Below the pieces are notes generated by a model that saw nothing but the letters and a program-made list of their open reading frames with translations, did no database searches and was not told where the DNA came from. Positions 42,867 through 51,093 of a stretch of 56,965 bases of DNA are shown piece after piece (within the stretch, counting starts at the first letter, position 1; each line of letters begins with the position of its first letter). A program made the translations under genes and the position numbers. Origin of the DNA: an uncultured Clostridia bacterium (GTDB lineage Bacteria > Bacillota > Clostridia > Christensenellales > UBA3700); the NCBI GenBank assembly GCA_948471525.1, contig CAOKSY010000012.1, positions 1 to 56,965 on the forward strand, read 5' to 3'.

Positions 42867-43331
42867 TCAAAATGTGCGATTTACTATTTTTGCAAGCACT
42901 TTGCCGTCTTTTACGCTCATATAGCAATATGTGCCCGAGTATGTCAGCGAGCCGGGATTTATCACCGTGAGATCGCCGTATTTTTCTATCTGCGGAGTAT
43001 GCGCGTGTCCGTATACGCAACATTTTGCGCCCTCTTCGATACTTTTCATCTGAAGATCGAGATCGGACGATTTTGCTCTGTATCTGTGTCCGTGCGCCAA
43101 GAAGAATTTTACTCCCTCTATCTCGACGGTCCGTTCTTCTTCGCGCGACATATGATCGCAGTTGCCGTATACGTAGACGAGTTTGTCAGGATATGCGAAT
43201 TTAAGTTTTTCTATATCGCGTATTCCGTCGCCGAGATGGAAAATATAATCGGCGTTCTCCAGTATCTCCCAAAACTCAGCCGAAGAGGGCAGTCTGTTGT
43301 GCGTATCGGATATTGCTATGATATTTTTCAT
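42867..43331 (-). CDS. YfcE/YsnB-type metallophosphoesterase
   Basis: 154 residues, calcineurin-like phosphodiesterase. All metal motifs are seen: SDTHN near the N-terminus, GDGIRD, GNCDH, and GHAHTPQ near residue 107. Members cleave phosphodiesters in vitro, but the true substrate is unknown. It lies between rdgB and typA on the minus strand, and the rdgB-phosphodiesterase pairing is also found in Bacillus (ysnA-ysnB). A terminator after rdgB suggests a separate promoter. Confidence 0.93.
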   Translation of the reverse strand: MKNIIAISDTHNRLPSSAEFWEILENADYIFHLGDGIRDIEKLKFAYPDKLVYVYGNCDHMSREEERTVEIEGVKFFLAHGHRYRAKSSDLDLQMKSIEEGAKCCVYGHAHTPQIEKYGDLTVINPGSLTYSGTYCYMSVKDGKVLAKIVNRTF

Positions 43332-43419
43332 ATAAACAAACTACTACTTTTTATATAATAAGTCAAACGCTTGAACGCCGCGAGATAAAAAAATACTTTT
43401 ATCTTATCCAAAAAACATT

Positions 43420-43442
43420 AAAAAACGGAGATTTCTCTCCGT
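43420..43442 (-). terminator. Terminator of rdgB
   Basis: ACGGAGA (43425-43431) and TCTCCGT (43436-43442). Read on the minus strand the stem is followed by six U, a few bases after the rdgB stop. Confidence 0.85.
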
Positions 43443-43446
43443 CCTT

Positions 43447-44034
43447 TTACATTTTTGACAGCAGGTCTTTCAACGCGCGCGATCGATGGGAGATAGTATT
43501 TTTTTCTTCCATCACCGCTTCGCCGAATGTCTTTCCCAGTTCGTCGCTCAGAAATATCGGATCGTAGCCGAATCCGTTGTCTCCGCGGTACTCGTCGATT
43601 ATCTTGCCGTACGTTCTGCCGTTGCCGCACAGATAACTTCCGTCGGGATAGCATAGCACGACGCAGCTTTGAAAATAAGCCGTCCTGTTTGCGGGCGCGG
43701 TCTCTTCGAGTTTGTGAAGTTTTCCCAACAACTTTTCGTTGTTTTTAGCGTCGTCGCAAGGTTCTCCCGCATATCTTGCAGAGTATATATTCGGTTCGCC
43801 GTTCAATGCTTCCACGCAGATTCCGCTGTCGTCTCCTATCGCGGGCAGTCCCGTCATCTTGGCGATTGTGCTTGCCTTTATGTACGCGTTTTCTTCAAAC
43901 GTCGAACCGTTTTCTTCTATTTCGATATCGATACCCATATCTTTGAGCGTGAGCACGTCTTCGAATTTGCCTTCGAGCATAGCTTTGATCTCTACCAGTT
44001 TATGTCTGTTGTTGCTTGCCAATACGGCTTTCAT
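43447..44034 (-). CDS. rdgB: Non-canonical purine NTP pyrophosphatase (RdgB/HAM1)
   Basis: Removes ITP, dITP and XTP from the nucleotide pool. 195 residues. The substrate loop ASNNRHKLVEIK, the metal and base pocket DDSGICVEALNG, the FGYDPIF signature and the C-terminal SHRSRALK are all in place. It starts 2 bp after the end of the membrane-protein gene on the same strand, so the two are probably co-transcribed. Confidence 0.96.
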   Translation of the reverse strand: MKAVLASNNRHKLVEIKAMLEGKFEDVLTLKDMGIDIEIEENGSTFEENAYIKASTIAKMTGLPAIGDDSGICVEALNGEPNIYSARYAGEPCDDAKNNEKLLGKLHKLEETAPANRTAYFQSCVVLCYPDGSYLCGNGRTYGKIIDEYRGDNGFGYDPIFLSDELGKTFGEAVMEEKNTISHRSRALKDLLSKM

Positions 44035-44036
44035 AT

Positions 44037-44540
44037 CTATTTACTTCTCCTTTGTCTGGGTTGTATGGATACTATCTCCACGATCAGAGACGGTTTCTTT
44101 TCTTTTATACGCGATATTATATCGTCGAAATATCTCGGGTTGCACGTCACGTTTATCACGTCCGACGGGGAAGCGGCAGACGCGTCTTTTGCGGATTTTC
44201 CGCTCTTGTAATATATCAGCAGATATTTGCCCTCGCTGTCCTGTTTGACCGCGGTCACGTTTTCGTACTTGATCTTTGATACGAGAAAACCTAGTATATA
44301 GGTGATATGTTTTTCTCCCGTCGATATGCTGCACAGAAAGACTGCAAGTGCCAGAACGACTATCACTACTCCCATTATCACGGTGGCGAGTATGTCCTGC
44401 GTGTGGTAATAGGAAGTCAGATTTCCCACTCCGCATACTTTCAAAATATTGACAATCATACAAATAAACAATATAATTATTGCGAGTATGGAGACGGTAT
44501 ATATCCAGCGTCTTTGTTTGAAACAGTAGAATTTTCTCAT
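44037..44540 (-). CDS. Two-helix membrane protein with C-terminal PH-like domain
   Basis: 167 residues from the ATG at 44540 (MRKFYCF). ATG 44546 and GTG 44555 are alternatives. Two membrane segments (about 12-35 and 52-75) are followed by a soluble domain with EKHITYILGFLVSKIKYENV and a final KPSLIVEIVSI, resembling bacterial PH-like domains, though I cannot name the family. No ribosome binding site exists; the promoter at 44547-44575 places transcription start at or near the ATG. It is upstream of rdgB. Confidence 0.7.
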   Translation of the reverse strand: MRKFYCFKQRRWIYTVSILAIIILFICMIVNILKVCGVGNLTSYYHTQDILATVIMGVVIVVLALAVFLCSISTGEKHITYILGFLVSKIKYENVTAVKQDSEGKYLLIYYKSGKSAKDASAASPSDVINVTCNPRYFDDIISRIKEKKPSLIVEIVSIQPRQRRSK

Positions 44541-44546
44541 ACTCAT

Positions 44547-44575
44547 ATTATACACACAACTCGGGATTTACACAA
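44547..44575 (-). promoter_or_regulatory. Promoter of the membrane protein-rdgB pair
   Basis: On the minus strand TTGTGT (44570-44575), 17-bp spacer, TATAAT (44547-44552). The predicted start site coincides with the ATG at 44540, so a leaderless mRNA is possible. Confidence 0.6.
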
Positions 44576-44592
44576 CCGATAAAAAGGAATTT

Positions 44593-45534
44593 ATGCAATT
44601 CGAAAAGATCAAGGATGAAAATTTTGTCCGCATTGCCGCGCTTCAGCGGCTCACGGAGTACAACGGAAGCGAGTATTCTATGCTGTATCTTAAAGGCTGG
44701 GATTTTTTCAACTATCCGTCTATGGAATTTAGCGACTGCAAAGATAGGATATTTATCCGTTTCAGACCGCACGATAAATATAAAGAGGACGTGACGGACG
44801 GCAAATACGTCTATCTGCCTCCGCTTACGACGTCGGATAAGATCGCAGAGGCGTACGGTATGATAGAAGATCAGTGCAGAGAGGACGGCGACGTTATGTA
44901 CGTGATGTCCACTCCCAAAGAATACGTCGATATCCTCGGCGACAGGTACGAGTATGTTTTCAACGAGGACTATTCCGAATATCTTTACGCGCCTTCCGAT
45001 CTTATAGATCTCAGAGGGAAGAAATATCATTCCAAGCGCAATCATATCGCAAATTTTGTCAGAAAGTACAAGTCGGGAGAGGGATCGGATTGCGTCTTCA
45101 GACCTTACGTGCCCGATGACAGAAAGGGAGTGCTTTCGCTGATAGACGGCTGGGAAGAGAGCAAGGAATTCGACAGCGAGGAGTTTGACGGTATGGCGGA
45201 CGACGAACTCAGCGTGATCGCATTGGCGCTGAAACTCGCGGTCGGCAGAGATGAATACTTTGCGGACGTCGTAGAGTGCGACGGCAGAATCATAGGCTTT
45301 TCGTTCGGAGAGATAACTCCCTCCGGAGTAGGTATTACGCATATAGAAAAAGGCAACGTGAATTACGACGGCGTATATCCTTATCTTTGCAACGCTTTTG
45401 CAAGGGCGCATTTCGCCGACGTAAGATATATCAACCGCCAAGAAGATATGGGATTGGAAGGGTTGAGGAGATCCAAGCGTTCCTATCATCCGGTGGCTTT
45501 TTGCGAAAAGTACGCCGTCAAGATAAAAGGATAA
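44593..45534 (+). CDS. DUF2156 / LPG-synthase C-terminal domain protein
   Basis: 313 residues, no membrane part. It corresponds to the soluble tRNA-dependent lysyl-transferase-like domain of MprF proteins (double GNAT fold). Marks are KKYHSKRNHIANF in the middle and the C-terminal NRQEDMGLEGLRRSKRSYHP with FCEKY. Stand-alone forms are common in Clostridia and Bacteroidetes. Without the flippase part, lipid lysinylation is uncertain; other aminoacyl or acyl transfer is possible. AAAAGGAAT precedes the ATG. Confidence 0.85.
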   Translation: MQFEKIKDENFVRIAALQRLTEYNGSEYSMLYLKGWDFFNYPSMEFSDCKDRIFIRFRPHDKYKEDVTDGKYVYLPPLTTSDKIAEAYGMIEDQCREDGDVMYVMSTPKEYVDILGDRYEYVFNEDYSEYLYAPSDLIDLRGKKYHSKRNHIANFVRKYKSGEGSDCVFRPYVPDDRKGVLSLIDGWEESKEFDSEEFDGMADDELSVIALALKLAVGRDEYFADVVECDGRIIGFSFGEITPSGVGITHIEKGNVNYDGVYPYLCNAFARAHFADVRYINRQEDMGLEGLRRSKRSYHPVAFCEKYAVKIKG

Positions 45535-45546
45535 ATCCTGCACGCT

Positions 45547-45566
45547 CCCGCCGCAAGGCGGGTTTT
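45547..45566 (+). terminator. Terminator of the DUF2156 gene
   Basis: CCCGCC, loop GCAA, GGCGGG (45547-45562), then TTTT. Begins 13 bp after the stop codon. Confidence 0.85.
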
Positions 45567-45614
45567 GCAAAACGTGAGAATAAAATCGAGATACTATATT
45601 GTTATTATTTTGGC

Positions 45615-45643
45615 TTGCAATATGCGCGTGTATAATATATAAT
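45615..45643 (+). promoter_or_regulatory. Promoter of the hydratase-rsmD/coaD operon
   Basis: TTGCAA (45615-45620), 17-bp spacer, TATAAT (45638-45643). The ACGGAG ribosome binding site and ATG 45685 follow. Confidence 0.7.
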
Positions 45644-45684
45644 TAAAGATAACGATAAAGACAAAATTTACAACGGAGTAATTT

Positions 45685-47937
45685 ATGATTGAATTGAAAC
45701 AGGCATCGTATTTGCTTAACGGAAAGTTCGTCTCTTCGGACAGGCTCAAAGCCGAGGGCTTTGACGCTCGCGCTATCGAAGAAGCGTATAAAGGCACTAT
45801 GGCGTACTCTATACTCGCCGCGCACAACACAGCGCCAGCGACCGAAAAAGGCGGCGCGCTGAGGATCAAATTCGACGCGATGGCGTCGCACGATATCACC
45901 TACGTCGGTATTATCCAGACTGCCAAAGCGAGCGGACTCAAAGAATTTCCCATACCCTACGTATTGACGAATTGCCACAATTCGCTCTGCGCGGTCGGCG
46001 GCACTATAAACGAGGACGACCACGTATTCGGTTATTCGGCGGCTAAAAAGTACGGCGGCATTTTCGTGCCTCCTCATCAGGCAGTAATACATACGTATAT
46101 GAGAGAGTGTATGTCGGGTTGCGGCAAGATGATACTCGGCTCCGATTCGCATACGAGATACGGCGCGCTCGGTACGATGGCTGTGGGCGAGGGCGGACCG
46201 GAATTGGTAAAACAGCTCCTTTGCCGCACTTACGACATCAAGTATCCCGACGTAGTGGCGATAGAACTCAAGGGCAAGCCTCGCAAGGGCGTAGGTCCTC
46301 AGGACGTTGCTTTGGCGATAATAGGCAAGGTCTTCAAAGGCGGTTTCGTCAAGAATAAAGTCATGGAATTCGTAGGCGAGGGCGTAAAAAATCTCCCGAT
46401 AGAATACAGAATCGGCATAGACGTTATGACGACCGAGACCACGTGTCTGTCTTCGATATGGACGACCGATGACGAAGAGGTCAAGAATTATTATGCGATC
46501 AGAGGCAGACTGGACGAATATAAAGAGATCGCTCCCGCGCCGCTCGCATATTACGACGGCGTCGTAGAGGTGGATCTCGACAAGATAGTTCCGCAGATCG
46601 CTCTGCCTTTCCATCCGTCCAACGTATACGATCTTCAGGATGTCATCGACAATCCCGGCGACGTGCTTTCGGCGGTCGAGAAGGAGTGCAACAGACTTCT
46701 CAACAATCCCAAGATAGATTTCAAACTCACCGATAAAATAGTAGGCGGCAAGGTCAAGGTAGAACAGGGTATCATCGCCGGTTGCGCGGGCGGTACTTAC
46801 GACAATATTTTCGAGGCGAGTAAGATACTCGAAAACAAGGCTGTCGGCGACGGCAAATTCACGCTGAGCGTATATCCCTCGTCCACTCCCGTATATTACG
46901 ACTTGCTCAAAAAGGGCGCGATCGCTCAGCTTGTCAAGAGCGGCGCAAACGTCAAGAGCGCATTCTGCGGACCGTGTTTCGGCGCGGGCGACGTGCCTGC
47001 CAACAACGCGCTGTCTATCAGACATACGACGCGTAATTTCGAATCGAGAGAGGGCAGCAAGCCTGCCAATAATCAAATCGCTTCCGTTGCGCTTATGGAC
47101 GCGCGTTCCATCGCGGCGACGGCGGCAAACGGCGGCATATTGACAAGCGCGCTCGGTATGGATTACGACAATACCGTACCGCAGTTCGCTTACGACAAGA
47201 CAATCTACGAGAAGAGAGTTTACAACGGCGTAGGCAAGGCGGATAAAGACGCCGCGCTGGAGTACGGACCGAATATTTGCGATTGGCCGGAAGTGATAGA
47301 ACTCACCGACAATATTATCGTCAAATTGGCTGCGGTGATCAACGACCCTGTCACCACGACGGACGAACTTATCCCGTCGGGCGAGACTTCGAGCTATAGA
47401 TCCAATCCTCTCAAACTCGCCGAATTCGCGCTGTCGAGAAAAGTTCCCGAGTACGTAGGCAGAGCCAAGAAGATCTATGCGGACGAGTTGGCAAGAAGAG
47501 AGAGCGGACTTCCAGCAGAGTATGCCGACGCAGTCAAGAAAGCCGGAGTTAAACTCAACGGCACCGTATCCGTAGGAAGCGGAGTTTATGCGGTAAAACC
47601 GGGCGACGGCAGCGCCAGAGAACAGGCGGCAAGCTGTCAGAGAGTGCTCGGCGGAGTTTGCAATATAGCAAAAGAGTACGCTACAAAGAGATATCGCTCC
47701 AATCTCATCAACTGGGGTATGCTCCCCTTTATTTCCGAAGAAGAGTATAAGCTCGGCGATATCGTGATCGTCTACAACGTCAAGAGCGTAGTCGACGGCG
47801 GCGGATGCGAATTTGACGCAAAGATAGTCAGAGGCGGCGAAGTGATAGATACCAAGCTCAAGGTCGACGCTTTGACTGACGACGAGAGAGAGATCATATC
47901 CAGAGGCTGTCTCATCAATTACTACAAGGCGCAGTAA
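45685..47937 (+). CDS. Aconitase-family hydratase (YbhJ-like)
   Basis: 750 residues of the aconitase superfamily, close in length and pattern to the uncharacterised E. coli YbhJ group. The 4Fe-4S ligands are present: Cys367 (AGCAGGTYDN) and Cys428 with Cys431 (FCGPCFGAG). GSDSHTRYGALGTMAVGEGG is the usual N-terminal active-site segment and the C-terminal part holds the swivelling domain. True aconitases are usually 640 or about 900 residues, so the substrate may not be citrate. First gene of a compact operon with folate, rRNA methylation and CoA genes. Confidence 0.85.
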   Translation: MIELKQASYLLNGKFVSSDRLKAEGFDARAIEEAYKGTMAYSILAAHNTAPATEKGGALRIKFDAMASHDITYVGIIQTAKASGLKEFPIPYVLTNCHNSLCAVGGTINEDDHVFGYSAAKKYGGIFVPPHQAVIHTYMRECMSGCGKMILGSDSHTRYGALGTMAVGEGGPELVKQLLCRTYDIKYPDVVAIELKGKPRKGVGPQDVALAIIGKVFKGGFVKNKVMEFVGEGVKNLPIEYRIGIDVMTTETTCLSSIWTTDDEEVKNYYAIRGRLDEYKEIAPAPLAYYDGVVEVDLDKIVPQIALPFHPSNVYDLQDVIDNPGDVLSAVEKECNRLLNNPKIDFKLTDKIVGGKVKVEQGIIAGCAGGTYDNIFEASKILENKAVGDGKFTLSVYPSSTPVYYDLLKKGAIAQLVKSGANVKSAFCGPCFGAGDVPANNALSIRHTTRNFESREGSKPANNQIASVALMDARSIAATAANGGILTSALGMDYDNTVPQFAYDKTIYEKRVYNGVGKADKDAALEYGPNICDWPEVIELTDNIIVKLAAVINDPVTTTDELIPSGETSSYRSNPLKLAEFALSRKVPEYVGRAKKIYADELARRESGLPAEYADAVKKAGVKLNGTVSVGSGVYAVKPGDGSAREQAASCQRVLGGVCNIAKEYATKRYRSNLINWGMLPFISEEEYKLGDIVIVYNVKSVVDGGGCEFDAKIVRGGEVIDTKLKVDALTDDEREIISRGCLINYYKAQ

Positions 47938-47940
47938 AGT

Positions 47941-48501
47941 ATGGACGGCGCCGTCGAGAAGAAATGCCTTCTTCGCGCCGAGTTGCGAGCGAGACTCGCG
48001 GCGATGAGCGAAGAGAAAAAGCGTTGCGAGAGCGACAAAATCGCCGCTTGGGTAGAGACTTTGGCTTTACCCGGCGGCGGCATATGCATATATAATTCGC
48101 TGAACTGCGAAGTCGATACAAAGAAGCTTATAGGTTACTTTATCGGCAGACGCGACGTCTATCTGCCCGTCGTTGACGGAGACGGGATGTTGCTCGTCCA
48201 AGTCGACGCGGATACGGAATACGAGTCGGCGGGTTGGGGAATACTCGAACCGAAAGGCAAGCGTCTCGCGCCGTCGGAAGTTGACGCGGCAGTCACGCTT
48301 ACGCCTCTTCTCGGAGCGGATAAACGTCTTGCGAGATTGGGCAAGGGCAAGGGATATTACGACAGATATTTTGCAGAGACGGATACGTTGAAGATAGGAC
48401 TTGCGTTTTCCGATCAGATTGTCGACGAAGTACCTTGCGAGCCTACGGATATTCCGCTGGATATGTTGATCACTGCGGAAGGAGTAATTAGAAGACAATG
48501 A
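47941..48501 (+). CDS. 5-formyltetrahydrofolate cyclo-ligase
   Basis: Converts 5-formyl-THF to methenyl-THF with ATP. 186 residues. The Arg/Lys-rich N-terminal helix (KKCLLRAELRARLAAMS) and the phosphate loop LGKGKGYYDRYF near residue 140 are diagnostic. It starts 3 bp after the hydratase stop, and its TGA overlaps the ATG of the next gene (ATGA), so translation is coupled. Confidence 0.94.
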   Translation: MDGAVEKKCLLRAELRARLAAMSEEKKRCESDKIAAWVETLALPGGGICIYNSLNCEVDTKKLIGYFIGRRDVYLPVVDGDGMLLVQVDADTEYESAGWGILEPKGKRLAPSEVDAAVTLTPLLGADKRLARLGKGKGYYDRYFAETDTLKIGLAFSDQIVDEVPCEPTDIPLDMLITAEGVIRRQ

Positions 48502-49496
48502 GAGTAATAAGCGGCAAATACAGAGGGAAGAGAATAGTCTCTCCGCCAGACGGGAGCATAAGACCCACGTCGGACAAGGTCAAGGAGAGTATTTTCAACG
48601 TGATACAGTTCGACGTGTCGGGCAGTAGGTTTTTGGACTTGTTCGCAGGCACGGGCGCGATGGGTATCGAGGCTTTGAGCAGAGGCGCGGAGTACGTGTT
48701 GTTTTCCGATTCGGGCAAGACGTCTTCGGAACTTTTGAAGTGCAATCTTCAAGGTATAAAAGACGGATACAAAACGCTTGCAAGGGATTATCGCGACGCG
48801 CTGTACTGTGCGGACGGGAAATGGGATTTTATCTTCGTAGATCCTCCGTATAAATGCGATTATATCGAGGAGATATGTTCGATAGTCAAAGGCAGAAATA
48901 TGCTCGCTGAATGCGGATATATCGTATACGAGCATGGCGGCAAAGACTATGTTCTTCCCGACGGAATGGTTATTTCCAAGCGCAAACGTTTCGGTACGGT
49001 GTACGTCGATTTTATAGGAATGTCGAGAGGCAGGACGGCTATGGCAGGCAGTTACGACCCGATCACGAAAGGACATATCGACGTGTTGGAGCGCGCGTTG
49101 GACGATTACGACGAAGTCGTTGTGTTGATTGCTCGCAATTCCGACAAAGAGTATTTGTTCACTCTTGAAGAGCGAGTAGAGTTTGCTAAGCTCGCGACCG
49201 AGGATTATCTCAACGTACGCGTAGACGTTTGCGACGGATTCGTATACGACTACTGCCGCAAGTCGGGCGTAGATACGGTGTACAGAGGTTATCGCGACGA
49301 AGCCGATCTGGAGTACGAACGCGATATGGCTCGTTTTAATGAAGAACACGGCATAAAGACCGTATTGGTAGAGGGAGTAAGACCTATTTCGTCCACGCTG
49401 ATAAGGCAGGGATTGAAAGAGGGCGAAGACATAAAAAAATATTTACCCAAAGAAAGCGTAAAGGCGGTGCTCAAGGCCTTTAAGGAGAAATTATGA
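48498..49496 (+). CDS. RsmD-CoaD fusion: 16S rRNA m2G966 methyltransferase plus phosphopantetheine adenylyltransferase
   Basis: 332 residues, one open frame with two enzymes normally encoded separately. Residues 1-175 match RsmD: start MRVISGKYRGKRI, RPTSDKVKESIFN, the SAM loop DLFAGTGAMGIEAL (47-60) and the catalytic DPPY (115-118). Residues 180-332 match CoaD: AMAGSYDPITKGH (181-193) with the nucleotidyltransferase TxGH, EERVEFA, RGYRDEADLEYERDMA (263-278) and ISSTLIR (298-304). A short MSRGRT linker lies between them. In Bacillus the two are neighbours (ylbH and ylbI/coaD), so the fusion joined adjacent genes. It overlaps both neighbours by 4 bp. Confidence 0.93.
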   Translation: MRVISGKYRGKRIVSPPDGSIRPTSDKVKESIFNVIQFDVSGSRFLDLFAGTGAMGIEALSRGAEYVLFSDSGKTSSELLKCNLQGIKDGYKTLARDYRDALYCADGKWDFIFVDPPYKCDYIEEICSIVKGRNMLAECGYIVYEHGGKDYVLPDGMVISKRKRFGTVYVDFIGMSRGRTAMAGSYDPITKGHIDVLERALDDYDEVVVLIARNSDKEYLFTLEERVEFAKLATEDYLNVRVDVCDGFVYDYCRKSGVDTVYRGYRDEADLEYERDMARFNEEHGIKTVLVEGVRPISSTLIRQGLKEGEDIKKYLPKESVKAVLKAFKEKL

Positions 49497-49981
49497 ATTT
49501 GATGACAACAGACAGACTTCTCGAGAAATTAGAAGAACTGCTCAACAGCGGCAAAAAGCAGATGTTTTCAAATATGCGTCTTGTGGACGCAAACAGCTGT
49601 CTGGCTATAATCCAACAGATAAGGAGTCAGCTGCCGGGAGAACTTGCGGAAGCGGTGGTAGTGCTTCGCGATTGCGATAAACTCAAAGAAGAGGCTATGC
49701 ACGACGCCGATTCCATAATTGCAGGCGCGCAGGAGCAGGCAAAAAGGCTGGTCGCGGAAAGCGAGATACTGAGGGAGAGCGAGCGTCAAGCGTCCGAACT
49801 CGTCAAGGGCGCGGGAGTATACGCCGACAGTCTAGTCGAGCAGAGTTATATTCAGGTCAACAATTTGTATATAGAAGTAGAGAACGCTATGAGAGAAATG
49901 CTCAACGCGGTGTCGAGCAGTCGCGAGAGTCTTTTCGTCGACGAAAACCGCGCTCCCGACGAAGGCGAAAATCAGCGATGA
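49493..49981 (+). CDS. Conserved coiled-coil protein next to coaD
   Basis: 162 residues, mostly alpha-helical with long Glu/Ala/Gln-rich heptads (about 45-140), no membrane segment or signal peptide. It looks like DivIVA-type or ATP-synthase-b-like coiled-coil proteins; small proteins of this kind are common next to coaD in Clostridia. Function is unknown. Translation is coupled to the fusion gene by an ATGA overlap. It converges with the ylbJ-like gene with only 12 bp between the stop codons and no terminator seen. Confidence 0.75.
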   Translation: MNLMTTDRLLEKLEELLNSGKKQMFSNMRLVDANSCLAIIQQIRSQLPGELAEAVVVLRDCDKLKEEAMHDADSIIAGAQEQAKRLVAESEILRESERQASELVKGAGVYADSLVEQSYIQVNNLYIEVENAMREMLNAVSSSRESLFVDENRAPDEGENQR

Positions 49982-49993
49982 TTTTACTATGGA

Positions 49994-51019
49994 TCAATAA
50001 AAGATTTCTACGATACCCAGCGCGATAATGAAAGTGACGACCGCCTGAGTGAATTTGGTAAGAAAATAAAAAGAGGTCTTCATCTTGCAGTTTTTGAGAA
50101 AAGTAAGCGACTGCAGAGTGATAGACAGTCCTCCGAAAGACAGCAGTCCTGCCGCAAACGGCAGGATTGTTTTTATACTCGCGCCGCATTGCGCAAAAGC
50201 CTGACAGCCTCTGGTTATCTCGATCATAGATATTATCGACGGCGCGGCTATTTCGGTCGGCAGTCCCACCCAAGACAGAGGTTTTGATATCACAAAGGCA
50301 AGCGCGTCCACGATCTTTGCGTCGACGGCTATGTCGATTATCATACTGAATATAGCGATATATCCGCCCACTATCAGCACCGAAAGAATGGAAGAAGTGA
50401 TCGAGTTGTTGAGCAGTTTGTCGTCCGACTGCCGAGTAGGCATTGCAGACAGCGCGATTTCGCTTTTGCGTCCGCGATAGAGCAGTCCGTTGACGAGCGC
50501 GCCGAGAGCGTGACATACGAACAGTACGTAACCGGCCTTTGGAGAAGAAAACATCAGCGTGCCGACGGTGCCGACGACAAAGAGCGGTCCCGACGTCGAA
50601 GTAAACGAGGATACTTTTTTGCAGTTGGCTTCCGAGAAATTGCCGTTTTCGTAAAAATCACTGATCAGTTTCGCGCCGATAGGGTATCCGGAGATAAGGC
50701 TCATCACGAGTATATATCCGCTTTCGCCGGGAGCGTTATACAGTCTTGCGATAGGACGTTTCAACGCCCTTCCGAGCGCGCTCGCCGCGCCGATACCGGT
50801 GAGTATCTTCGTAAAGAAAAAGAACGGAAAGAGCGCGGGCGCTACGTTTTTGGCAAACAGCAACATACCGCTGAATACGCTTTCTATGTATCTCTCGGGA
50901 TTTATCACCAGGCAGAGTATAAAAAAACATATTATCAGCGACAGCGGCAATATCTTTTTTGCTTTTTTCGTCAACGTCGGCATACAAAAATATATGTGTC
51001 GGCGAAAAGTTTTATTCAT
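49994..51019 (-). CDS. ylbJ: YlbJ-like membrane protein (nucleoside-recognition/Gate fold)
   Basis: 341 residues, about eight membrane segments. The fold mark SGYPIGAKLISDFYENG is typical for YlbJ, as are NVAPALFPFFFF and GLSITLQSL. YlbJ is needed in forespore/mother-cell steps of sporulation in Bacillus, but homologues occur in clostridia whose sporulation is unproven. The start is uncertain: the first ATG (51019) or the MPTLTKK ATG 13 residues later. It keeps the neighbourhood rsmD-coaD-ylbJ-tmcAL (ylbM), although ylbJ and tmcAL are here on the opposite strand. Confidence 0.88.
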   Translation of the reverse strand: MNKTFRRHIYFCMPTLTKKAKKILPLSLIICFFILCLVINPERYIESVFSGMLLFAKNVAPALFPFFFFTKILTGIGAASALGRALKRPIARLYNAPGESGYILVMSLISGYPIGAKLISDFYENGNFSEANCKKVSSFTSTSGPLFVVGTVGTLMFSSPKAGYVLFVCHALGALVNGLLYRGRKSEIALSAMPTRQSDDKLLNNSITSSILSVLIVGGYIAIFSMIIDIAVDAKIVDALAFVISKPLSWVGLPTEIAAPSIISMIEITRGCQAFAQCGASIKTILPFAAGLLSFGGLSITLQSLTFLKNCKMKTSFYFLTKFTQAVVTFIIALGIVEIFY

Positions 51020-51093
51020 ATATAAATATTGGCAAACGTCCGTCTATCGGACGTGAAGACGAACTTTGCGTAACGCGCGTCGCTATAAGATAG

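Noticed and set aside
45643..47076. 477-codon open frame antisense to the hydratase gene
   Set aside because: Shadow of a real gene. Frequent GAC, GTC and TCG triplets leave long antisense frames open throughout the window; no family similarity or start signal is seen.
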